Source: Phaeosaccion multiseriatum (Eukaryota > Ochrophyta, other classes). Taken from it: 64,000 bases of DNA. The DNA is taken from assembly GCA_965112735.1 (NCBI GenBank), contig OZ218952.1:5394001-5458000 (forward strand). Reading direction: 5' to 3'. Below the pieces are notes generated by a model. The model was given only the letters and a program-made list of their open reading frames with translations. It was not told the DNA's origin and made no database searches. The translations under genes were made by a program, and so were the position numbers. Of this stretch, positions 36,577-47,318 are shown piece by piece. How positions within the stretch are numbered: position 1 is the first letter of the stretch; each line of letters starts with the position of its first letter.

Positions 36577-38512
36577 TCAGAGCCACCTGTGGTGTTGTTG
36601 TAGGTCGGCCATCATGACGGTTACAATTCGGTTAACGGCTTCAAAGGGAGAAGAGAATACTAAATAGGCCAGCCAGCAGTGCACAGGGCAAGAGACGCAC
36701 ACATCACGCACCCGTCCAATTCCCTTCTCATGGAGGAAGGCCCCTGGAGTGCCAGGGCCGAAGAGGTTAGAGGGGGCTGTCTCCGGGGGTAGCACGCTGA
36801 TAACCTTCAAGAGGAGGAAAGGAGGGGGTGAGTTCTTAGAACCTTCCTTGGTCGTGCGCACTAGGACACAGCAGGAAGCGCACGGGGTGGCCAGTGCGAG
36901 TAATCAAAGTGACAAGGGAGGGGAGGATGCAGCAGCCCCACCTCCCCATCCCGCCCGCCCCCTCCACGCACCACGCAACCACCCACACCCACACCTGGTG
37001 AAGGAGCATGTCGCCGTCGAAGAACAGCACGTCTTTGGGAGATAGATTCATCAACAGAGTGAGGGAGAGGCAGGAAGGAAAGAGAGGGGTGAGAGAAGAA
37101 GACAAGAAAAGAAAGGCCTACTACTGTGTGATGCAGGCATCATCAGCCTTGCTTACGGTCTTGTGGTACTCCCACTCTCCTTACTTACCGCCGCTGTCAA
37201 CTGTGACTGTAAAGCTCTGAGAGGGAGGTAGCCTCTCGTGCTCGTCCTCTGGATCTGCCAGATCAAATCTAGGGAGGGGGGAGGGAGGGAGGGAGGGAGG
37301 GAGGGAGGGAGGGAGGGAGGGAGGGAGGGAGGGAGGGAGGGAGGGAGGGAGGGAGGGAGGGAGGGAGGGAGGGAGGGAGGGAGGGAGGGAGGGAGGGAAT
37401 GCTCACCTATTTTATTGGTTTGTCCGGCCGGATAACCATGTTACTAACCTGTTGGCGCAGCACCACCTGATCCCTTGGCCCAGAGAGAGGAGGATGGTGG
37501 GGCCTGATGTTCCATCCCTATGGGCAGGGAGGGCGGCCCTGCCCTCCTTGCTGTACGTCCTGCTCCCAGCAGTAGGTCCACATCAAGACGAAAAGCATCC
37601 AACAAAAAGAATGGGGGGTGGTATTAGGTCAGCACAAGGAATGCTCCTCATGGAGTAAGCAATGCTCCTCACGGTGTGGACAACTTTCCACCAAGCAATA
37701 GCCGTCATTGATCCGCGTCGGTCCCTCCCTCCCCCCCCTCCCCTTCGGCCGACCCCCTCGCTCCTCCTGACGTACTTGTACGTCCTGCGGATAAGACGGA
37801 TGGCATCAGGCGTGCCTTCTGCACTCTCGTCGAGCAGTTCAGCGAGCCTTTTGAGATGCAACTCTATGAGTGGGGTCTTCGCTCCTGCATCCTGGCCGAG
37901 CAGGCTGAGGAGCGACTTGATCATATTCCACCCCTTCTCCTTCACAGGCGTGGAGTTCAAGCTGTGGGGGAGGAGGAGTAAGTGGGTGGGTGGGTGGTTG
38001 GGTGGGTGAGGGAGGGAGGGGGAGAGCAGACGACGAGGAGCCAGGACTTGCGCCAAGCAAAGCATTCGTGGCGGCAATTCAAAGTACTCGACTCACGGGG
38101 GGTAGTGGGCATCTCCGGAGAGTACCAGGGGCAACCGCCCAGAGCGTCTCGAAGCTCCTCCTCCTCCTTCTCGCGCCACGTCAGCGAGCCCGGCGTGCGA
38201 AGCCTCTCCTTTTCTAGCAGAGGCTCTAATTTCCTTCCCAGCAAAGTCCTCGTTAGAAGCGAGGGCGGCAAGGATCTGCTCTGTCTGCTCTGCGCTCACG
38301 GCATTCCGAATCAGAAAAAAGCTTTCGGCGGCGTCAGTGTCTGCTGGGGCCACAGGGTCCAGGCTGGGGGGCTGCGGGTCTCTGAGGCGTCTTTCGTTTC
38401 TCTGAAGACAGGCCGCGGTCGCTCTCTCATTTTCAAGGAGGAGAGCCGCAGTCTGCATGTCGCTCTGCATCTTCAAGCTCCGCTGATGATGGAGAAAGGG
38501 GGGAGAGAAGAA

Positions 38513-38581
<69 letters not shown>

Positions 38582-38948
38582 AAGAGGAGAAGACACCTGG
38601 CCATTCCATTCTCGCTTTGAAAGAGGGGGGGGGAGGGAAGGAAGAGAGAGAGACTGGAGGGGAAGCACTTACCACGCGGGCGCTCAGGTTCTTGTGGAGC
38701 TTTGGCGCAACCCCCGTGTTGTTGTTGGGCTTCACCCCGCCCTTGGAATGGAGCTTCCCCTTCTTCTTGGCCTTCTTCTTGTTGGTGCTTCCCCTCCTCT
38801 TCCCTTCTCTCCATCTCTGCCACCTTTCCCCCATCCTTCTGGTGTACTCAGCAGCAGCATCAGAGAAAGGCGATGCAGAAGCCGAGGTGGTCTCGGGCTC
38901 GCTGTTAGCCTCTTCACCCCTGCTTCGCGTCAGATCGATCACATCCAT
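36577..38948 (-). CDS. Hypothetical protein, possible 2OG-Fe(II) oxygenase fold
   Basis: Six exons proposed: 38673-38948, 38097-38482, 37776-37961, 37189-37268, 36995-37032, 36577-36804; all phases close to give 397 aa. It starts MDVIDLTRS with a Lys-rich region. Residues about 135-160 (ESFFLIRNAVSAEQTEQILAALAS with the preceding segment) resemble the strand-helix opening of prolyl-4-hydroxylase-like oxygenases. SGDVLFFDGDMLLHQV, across exons 4 to 6, resembles the strand carrying the second iron histidine. I could not find a clear His-x-Asp pair between them, so catalysis is unproven. The intron before exon 4 contains the GGGA tract, CCCT on the coding strand, leading into the acceptor CCTAG. 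Exon choices around 37.0-37.3 kb are the least certain. Confidence 0.55.
37269..37397. repeat. GGGA tract in intron 3 of the oxygenase-like gene
   Basis: About 130 bases of almost pure GGGA on the plus strand. On the coding (minus) strand it is CCCT ending at the acceptor CCCTAG, so it acts as an outsized polypyrimidine tract. Confidence 0.85.
38520..38578. repeat. GA microsatellite in intron 1 of the oxygenase-like gene
   Basis: Nearly pure GA run; on the coding strand a CT run shortly before the acceptor at 38483. Confidence 0.85.
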
Positions 38949-39158
38949 GATGGGGTGGTGGGCGGGGAAAAAATATAAAATGGGGTGTGATGAAATCACG
39001 CGCCAAACATCAACCAAGCAAGTCAACAAAAAAGGTATATGGGCCTCGCTTCACTTGGATCTCGTGTAAGTCATTGATATCCCCCCCCTGGGTCGCGCTA
39101 AAGAACACCCTACGCTCAACGCCTTATCCCTCTCTCTTGCATCGAGGGCCGGCACACC
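38949..39158. promoter_or_regulatory. Divergent promoter region oxygenase-like / H+-pyrophosphatase
   Basis: 210 bases lie between outward-facing ATGs. It contains GGGAAAAAATATAAAATGGG (38966-38985), a TATA-like sequence about 18 bases upstream of the minus-strand ATG. Confidence 0.5.
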
Positions 39159-40280
39159 ATGGCTACCAATGTGAGTTTGGAAGAGACCTGCTTGCCCCAG
39201 AGGAAATTGCAAGGGGAAGCCAGGGCTTCTTGTCCGTTGTTTCCTCAAGTGTACGTGCCCGATTCACCTTCCCGCGTTCTCTGTTCTGTGTCTAGTGTCC
39301 TCTTGTGCGCGTGCATTGCAGCTCCTGGGGGCGACGGTGTGTCTCCACCTAGTGCTGCATCGCGTTGCAGTGGTTTAGAGCTGCCCCGCTCGCCGACGAT
39401 CCTCAACAATTCTTTTCCCCAATTCTTGTTCCCGCAATACCCTCCTCGCACCCCCCCTTCCCATGTTGCACTTAACTCATTCCCCACCCCCCCCCGTCCC
39501 CTTCCTTGATCCTTACTGGCAGTGGGGAGAGACAGAGGCTACGTACCTCATTATAGGAGCATGTGTCCTCGGATTCATCTTCGCAGGCGTTCAGTTCTAC
39601 TTGGTCGACAGAATCGAAGTCAAGAGCGCCGCCACCGCCTCGAACGAGTCCACGGCTCTTAACAGTCAGCTTGATGACGCCAAGACAGCACTGCTAACTG
39701 AGGTATGCAGCAGCAGGGGGGGGGGGAGAGAGAGGAAGAGGAAGAGGAAGAAACGCAAGCAGGGTTGAGGGGGGAGGGGAATGACGTAGCCGTGTGGGGT
39801 CGACCAGCCGTGTGGACGGTGGCGGTGCACACGCTCTCATGGCGGCCCTCTCTCTGTCTCGCGCTCCCCTCACTCCCTCTCTCTCTCACACACACGCACA
39901 CTCCCTCTCTCTCTCTCTCTCTCCCTCGCCCTCGTCCTCCTCCTCCCACCCGACCTCAACTGCTATTGCTGCCGTATCACAAAGATCTACACGTCAATCA
40001 AGCACGGGGCAGACGCTTTCCTGAACGCAGAGGTAAAGAGCAGTACGCGGGAGGTGAAAAGGGGGTGGTGTCTTGGTTGTCGGGGGCAATCGATTGTCCT
40101 CCCATCGCTTCAGGGTCCCTCGACAAGAGATAATGGATGCGGGTCAGGCCGTGTGAGGGAAGCCTCAACCTTCATGGCGGCAGGAGAGTAGATAGACAGA
40201 CCGTCCACATTCCCATCCACAGCTGCTCACTCACCCATTCAATGACTTAGCTAATCCCTCGCTCACTCTTTTTGCTCTCG

Positions 40281-40313
<33 letters not shown>

Positions 40314-43300
40314 TGTGTGTTGTTTGCACCTCTTTTTCCCTCTCCACGCGCGCGCACACACACAGTATGCTATCTGCATGATCTTTATCGGTACGTGCGT
40401 GTATAGGTGTGTGTGGGGGGGCACAGGGCGCTCGATATGAAGGGCACTACCCTTCATCTGTCTGTACTGTGCTCGCATCTGCCTCTCTGTCTTCCTCTCC
40501 CCCCCTGTTCTCCCCCTCCCTCTCCTTACAAGACGTCCTGCCCCGCCCCCCCCCCCCTCCTCTCTCACTCACTATCATCAACTGCTGTACTTCTTACCAC
40601 CAACTGCTTTGGTACCACCAACTGACACCCCAGTCCTCTTCGGGAGCGTGGTGTTCTTCCTCGTGTCCATCGGGCAAGCCTCTTACGCGCAGGGAGCCTT
40701 TACCACCGTTGCCTTTATCCTCGGAGCTTTCACCTCAATGCTCTCGGGATGGATCGGAATGAAGGTGAGAATGGCCTCCCTCTATCTCTCTCTCTCTCCC
40801 TCTCTTATCTAGTTCCGTCGTATTACGACGGATTATGGAAAGCCCTCTGGTGGATACAGAAGATGATCAAGAGGAGGGGGGGGGGGGGGGCAAGAAAACA
40901 GTGCAAATGTCTGTCCGTGGATGTTTTAATTCATGCAGAGGTGGCGGGCAATTGGGAGGGGCGGTGGGAGGGCCGCCTGTGCTTCGCCTGGATGCCTGAA
41001 TGACCACTCAATACCCCGCTCACTCCCCTCCCTCTATCCCTCCCTCTCACCCTCCCTCCCTCCCGCACGACAGGTCGCCGTCCACTCCAATGTGCGAACC
41101 ACCATCGGTACGTACGTATACACGTTACGTACCCCCATCATTACAAGTATCTTACTCCCTCTCTCTCTTTTTCTCTCTGTAGGTGCACAGCAGCCTGGGT
41201 TCGCCCCGGCCTTCAACGTCGCCTTCCGCGCAGGTGGCGTGATGGGCTTCGCCTTGACGGGAGCGGCCATGGCTGTGCTCTACTCCCTTCTCTTCTTCCT
41301 CCGCCAGGTTAGCCAGGAAGGCAGTCAGTCAACTCAGTCAATCACGCGCACGTCACAATCCACGCCCTACCCTGCCCTATTCACATACCGTGCCCTGCTC
41401 TGCCCTTGGTCATACGCTCCTGCCTGTTGCCTGCCCATACGCCTGCCCTGCTGCCCCACCCTCCAGCACTTCGAGGTGGACCAGTGGGACATCATGATGG
41501 ATTGCGTGTCCGGCTACGGTCTCGGAGGCTCCTCCATCGCCATGTTTGGAAGGGTGGGTGGAGGCATCTACACGGTGAGTGAGTGAGTGAGTGAGTGAGC
41601 GCACTAAGCCCTCCCTTCTTTGTTTCTCTATCTCTGTCTCTTTGTATGTTTCCCTCTCTCTCTGTATGTGTCTGTCTCTTCTCGAATCTCTGTCTCTTAT
41701 CTCGATTCTCTTGTCTCTGTCTCTGTCATTGCCTTGCCTCCGCACTGGTCGACCCTTGTTTGTCGCCGTCGGAGGAGATGGGATGTACAGGCTAAGTTGC
41801 TAACCCCCCCCCCCGCCCCCTCTATCTCTCTCTCTTTCTCTTTCTCTCTATGTGTGTCTTGGTCTCCTTGGTCTCCTCCTCCTGACTCCCGTTTTGATTC
41901 GTGTACCTTCTTTTGTTCTTTCAGAAAGCCGCCGACGTGGGCGCTGACCTTGTGGGGAAGGTTGTGCATGGCATCCCCGAGGACGATCCGAGAAATCCGG
42001 CAACGATTGCCGATAATGTTGGCGGTGAGCGAGCGAGGGAGGGAGGGAGGGAGTGACTTAGGGAAGGACTGAGGCGAGAGAGCTCCAGCCCCGGCCCCTA
42101 GTGAGGGAGGGAGAGGGAGAGAGTCAGTGTAGGGCCAAGAGGGAGAGAGTCAGTGTAGGGCCAAGAGGGAGAGAGTCAGTGTAGGGCCAAGAGGGAGAGA
42201 GTCAGTGTAGGGCCAAGAGGGAGAGAGTCAGTGTAGGGCCAAGGTCTCCACACGCTGCTGCCCTTACCCTCCCCCACGTATTTACTTGCGTACCTTATGG
42301 GACCTTGCTGCCTGTCTCCTCTCTCCTTTCTCCTCTCTCCTGTCCGTCCGTTCGTCCGTTCGTCCGTCCGTCCGTTCGTCCGTTCGTCCGTCCGTCCTCA
42401 GACAATGTTGGAGACGTCGCTGGAATGGGTAAGTCGGAAGTCGCGCAGCGGGCCATGACTTGTCTCTGACCTCTCGGACCTATGGCCGTCATATCTGATG
42501 AAGGCCTCTGACCTCTCGGACCTATGGCCGTCATATCTGATCGTCCTCTCGTGTCGTCTCACGCTGTGTCGTCTTGCCTCCTCTCTCGTCGTATCTCGCC
42601 TTTCCAGGCGCCGATCTGTTCGGCTCCTACGCCGAATCCACCTGCGCCGCTCTCGTCATCGCCGCCACTTGCGACAGGTGAGCGAGGGAGTGAGTGAGTC
42701 ATTGAGTGAGTGAGAGTGTGCGTGAGTGGGGGAGTGAGTCAGTCAGTGGGTCAGTGAGTGAGTGAGTGAGTTGAGAGAGTCAATGAGTGATGAAGTGATG
42801 GAGTGAGTCAGTCAGTGAGAAAGTGAGTGATGGAGCTGAGATAGTCAGTGAGAAAGTGAGTGAAGCAGTCAGAGGCAAGGGTGCTCCTTGTGGCCGGGTC
42901 TGGCCCGGCTGAGCCTGAAGTGGAGAGGCGGATGCGTTTACTGCCGCAGCCGAGGCACAGGTGGCACGCACGCTTCTCATCACCGTTCTCGTTTGCTTCT
43001 TCGCCTCCTCATACATCACAGTATATCCCTAAGGTCGTTTGCACCCGCCGCGCCGCTCCTCGCAGAGCACTCTCGTTTGCCTCCCCACACGCCTCTCCTT
43101 CCCCCCCCTCTCTCTCTCCCTCTCTCTCTCTTGTTTGCCTCCCCTAACACCATCACCGCCCCCTGTCCCGTGCTTTCCTGTCCCTCCCCGCTCCACGCCC
43201 CGCATCATTCAAGCCTCGTATCCGCGGGCTGGGGCGCCGTCGTGTTCCCCATCGAGGTTTCCGCGGTGGGCATTATCGTGTGCTTCCTCACCTCCTTCCT

Positions 43301-44651
43301 GGCCACCAACATCTTGCCCGTCCGCTCCGAGGAGGGGGTGGAGCACGCTCTCAAGCTGCAGCTCATCGTCACCACGCTCCTCATGGTGCCCAGCGTCTAT
43401 GCCCTTGCCATGAACTTCCTGCCTAACGAGTTCTTCATCCTGGGTAAGTGGGTGGTGTAGTATGTCAATGGGTGGGTGGGTTGTGGGGTGCCCCCCCGCC
43501 CGCCGTCCTGTCATCCTGACCATCACCTGGACACTCATCGTGTCACACCCTACCCTTACCCTCGCCCATTCCGCCACCCCGACCACCGTGGCTTCGCTCC
43601 CAGGTGTGGCCGGCGGAGTGACCGCGACCCCCTTCGACGCCTTCATGTGTGTGTCCTGTGGAGTGGTGGGCGGGCTCGTCATCGGCCTCGTCACTGAGTA
43701 CTACACCTCACACTCCTACGCTCCCGTCCGCGAGGTGAGAGGAGGCCTATGTACATGCCGACTTGCCGACCTACCCACTTACCTACCTAGCAATTAGGCC
43801 GAAGGGCAAGGGGTCTCTCTCTGTGGGTGTGTGGCCTCTGTCTCTGTCTCCCTCTCTTAACTCACTCGGTGTGTCTTCCCTGTCCATCTCTCCCCCTCTC
43901 TCCCCCCTTCTCTCTTATACAATCAATCAATCCACAAACCAATCATCTATCCATCCTTTCAACAGGTGGCCTTGTCCTGCAAGACTGGCGCCGCCACCAA
44001 CATCATCTACGGCCTCTCCCTGGGCTACAAGTCCACCATCATCCCTGTGTTCGTGCTCTCGGGCTGCATTGGCCTGTCCTTCACCCTCTGCGAGACGTAC
44101 GGAGTGGCCCTCGCGGCCATCGGAATGCTCTCCACGCTGGCCACGGGTCTCACCATTGACGCCTACGGCCCTGTGTGCGACAATGCCGGAGGTAAGAGAG
44201 GGTGGTATCAGGACTGCGGGGACAGAGGGAGAACGGAGAGCACGCACGCGCACATGCACACGCACGCACGCAAACACAAATGCACTCACCAGACTGCCCT
44301 CTCTCTCAGCGGCCTTACACTCCCCACCTCTCTCCACCCCGCCCCCCTTCCTCCTCAGGCATTGCCGAGATGTGCCAGCTTGACCCCAGTGTGCGTGAGA
44401 AGACCGATGCCCTTGACGCCGCCGGAAACACCACCGCCGCCATCGGAAAGGTAACGCCAATCACCCACTTCAAGCCCCCCCCTCCCTTCAACATCATTGC
44501 ACGCTCGCCGCCGCCGAGGATATTCACCTCGCTCTGATGTGCTTGGCTTGGTGGACCGACTGAAGGAACGAGTCGGTCTTTTGTCTAAGCTGCATTTTGT
44601 CTATTCAAACTTTGTCTCATCTTGTCTGTCTGTCTATCTGTCTGTCTGTGG

Positions 44652-44687
<36 letters not shown>

Positions 44688-46745
44688 TGTCTGTCTTTCT
44701 ATCTGTCTGTCTGCCTGTCTGTCTTGTCTGTCTGTCTTGTCTGTGTGGCGTGTTGGATCTCTTCGCACAGGGCTTCGCCATCGGCAGTGCCGCTCTCGTG
44801 TCTCTCGCTCTGTACGGCGCCTTTGTGACTCGCCTTGGTATCAAGGGAGGCGTCAATATCCTGGAACCCCTGACCTTCAGCTTCCTCGTCATTGGGGCCA
44901 TGCTTCCCTACTGGTTCAGCGCCATGGTACGTATCACCAACTATCTGCTGCTGCTGTACCACCAACTGCTGTACCACCAGCTTCCTTTGTTCTGGTTTTC
45001 TGCGCTGTGCTGTTCGCCTCTATCTGCAATTTCCCAAGTCGGAAACCGATTTGAGATAACCTCTCCTCCCCCTCACTCTCTCCTTCTCTCCCCCCTCCCC
45101 AAACCACCAACAGACGATGAAGGCCGTCGGAGAGGCCGCTATGGAGATGGTGGAGGAGGTGCAGCGTCAGTTCGATGATAACCCGCGTCTGCTCGACGAG
45201 GGCACCGCTGAACGCCCTGACTACCAACGATGTATCGCCATCTCCACCCGTGCCTCGCTGCAGCACATGATTGCTCCGGGAGCCCTGGTGATGCTTGCTC
45301 CTCTGCTGGCGGGTACCTTCTTTGGCGTGTATGCGGTGTGCGGTGTGTTGACGGGCGGGATGGCGTCAGGCGTGCAGGTGGCGATTTCCATGTCCAACAC
45401 GGGAGGCGCGTGGGACAATGCCAAGAAGTGAGTGAGCGGGAGGGGACGAATGGGGGGGGAGGGAGGAAGGGAAGGAGGGGGCTGGGAGGGAGGAAGGGAG
45501 CGGGAGGGGGTGACTCTTGGAGGAGAGGGGGGATTCTGAAAGGGGCACACGTCACACATCACGCGTGGGTCGAGCTGTGAGTGATTGCGTGCCGACTTGT
45601 TGCTCGGGGAATGAATGTGTGTGTATCTTCGTATCCATCTGTGAACCCTACTGACGCATCCCCCGCCTCTACTCTCTCCCCCACCGCTGCCTCCCCCACA
45701 CACCTACACGTCGCCTGCCTTGCCTGCCCTTGCTCGCTACCCTCCTCTCCTCTCCTCTCCCCTCCCCTCCCGAAGGTACGTCGAGAAAGCCTCGCCCGAC
45801 TCTGAGCTCAGGGGCAAGGGCTCGGACATTCACAAGGCTGCCGTGGTGGGAGACACCGTGGGTGAGTGAGGGAGTGAGTGGGGAAGGGATGGCTGTGGAT
45901 GGATGGATGGATGGATGGATGGATGGTGGTGGAAGGGGGGATGACACGGGACGGATGTAGACATGCCCAGGCGCTGCTCTGTACGCTCGTGCTGAACGTC
46001 ATTAGCGAGAGGCTGGTGTTTTCATGGCCTTCTTGTTCGGCGTTTTGTTGACCTCTATCCCTTGCTCTCGCTCTGTGCCCCCCCCTTGCTGCGACCCCCG
46101 CCCTCCTGGCCCCTCGCCGCAACCCCCCTCTTTCGCATCCTGCAGGCGACCCGCTTAAGGTAAGACTGACACACGCAATTAGAGAGACGAGAGAGTGTGT
46201 GCCTTGCGTACATGCGTGGGTGTGTGCGTGTTTGTGGGGACGGAAATGCTGCAGTTGGCAGTACGTAGGGCCAAGCTGTCGCTCGAGAGTGCCATACGTC
46301 ACTCCTTCTCCCCTGCTTCCACCTCTCACCCCTGTCCATGTGGCTGTATTGTATTGTCCCCTTTCCGTTGGTCTTGCCTTCTGCAGGATACTTCCGGACC
46401 CTCCCTCAACATTCTAATGAAGGTAAGGAAGGCAGAGCACATCCCCCCGTGTCCACGTGTCACTCGTTTCTATTGTGTGTGTGTCAGTGTGTGAGTAGAG
46501 CGAGCAGGCTGCTCGCCTTGCCCGTGCCTCCTCGCTTGTGCGTGTGTGGATTGCTCGGCTGCCCCCCCCCACCTCCTCCACTCTACGTCTGACAAGTCGT
46601 TCCCCTCCTCCCCGTTTCCTCCCCCTTCTCTCCTCCTGTCCTACGGTAGTTGATGGCCATCATCTCTCTTGTCTTCGCCGAGTACTTCCTGGCTATCAAC
46701 GAGGGACGCGGCCTCCTTAACATTCAGCACAACGCGCTGGACTAA
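39159..46745 (+). CDS. Vacuolar-type H+-translocating pyrophosphatase (K+-dependent type I)
   Basis: Twenty-one exons give 746 aa: 39159-39170, 39523-39702, 39985-40032, 40366-40390, 40634-40764, 41074-41107, 41183-41307, 41467-41574, 41925-42024, 42402-42428, 42608-42677, 43214-43443, 43604-43734, 43966-44191, 44359-44450, 44771-44926, 45114-45427, 45776-45861, 46146-46159, 46387-46422, 46650-46745. Phases close; length is normal. It cleaves pyrophosphate to pump protons into vacuoles or acidocalcisomes. The substrate loop DVGADLVGK (225-233), the conserved [17 protein letters not shown], and near the C-terminus the second loop ([20 protein letters not shown]) are intact. Ala509 in GNTTAAIGK, where K+-independent pumps have Lys, points to K+ dependence. 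[10 protein letters not shown] has Val where most members have Cys. The first coding exon is 12 bases (MATN) and exon 19 only 14. Confidence 0.97.
42110..42243. repeat. 26-base minisatellite in pyrophosphatase intron 9
   Basis: Five tandem copies of a 26-base unit containing GAGGGAGAGAGTCAGTGTAG and GGCCAA, almost identical to each other, in the intron after exon 9. The intron's 3' half then has CCGTTCGT tetramer runs (42337-42398). Confidence 0.85.
44610..44745. repeat. CTGT microsatellite in pyrophosphatase intron 15
   Basis: CTGT/CTTGT runs fill the intron region before the acceptor CGCACAG at 44770. Cys-Leu-Ser reading frames across it are artefacts. Confidence 0.8.
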
Positions 46746-47318
46746 GCAGCGAGTCGAGTCACAAATGACACAGCAGGAGAAGCAGTACGATAGTAGCAGC
46801 AGCAGCAGCGGCAGCAACAGGAGGAAAGCGCAAGACAAAAAAAGTTGCGCACCCGGGTTGCTTGGGCTGCCAAGAGAGAGAGAGGCGCCGTCGCCTCTGG
46901 ATGTGCAGACACTGGGTATTCGACCACTGGCGACGCGCGCAGTGCAGTCGACATAGAGGAGGGGGGTTTGATTTCGACTGGGGGCGTGGGGGTGTGCGTG
47001 CGTACGTGCGTGCGTGCGTGAATGGGGAGGAATTTACATGAGGGGTTCTTTTGGGGGCTCACAGGATCGCCCAAACTTGCAACGCGTGGAGAGTGAATGA
47101 ATGAATGAATGAACATGAATGACAACGGAAGGCGTCGCCTTCACTGACATGTGGCCTCCCTGATCACTGGAAGGGCGTCGCCTTGACTGATGTGAGGCAC
47201 TGATCACTGCTTGCTTGAGATGCATTCAATCGACACATCGCATTATTAGTTGGAGATAAGCGGAGGAGAGCGCAGTTGGTGATACAGCAGCAATTCCAGC
47301 GCTCGTCCCTCACTCGCT
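46746..47318. other. Convergent intergenic region
   Basis: 573 bases lie between the pyrophosphatase stop and the ESS2 stop. It contains an AGCAGC run (46795-46815), a GTGCGTGCGTACGTGCGTGC run (46990-47020), GAATGAATGAAT, and two degenerate copies of an AAGGCGTCGCCTT(C)ACTGA palindromic sequence (47128-47145, 47171-47187). One GCAGTTGGTGATACAGCAGC motif lies at 47273. No gene seen. Confidence 0.55.
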
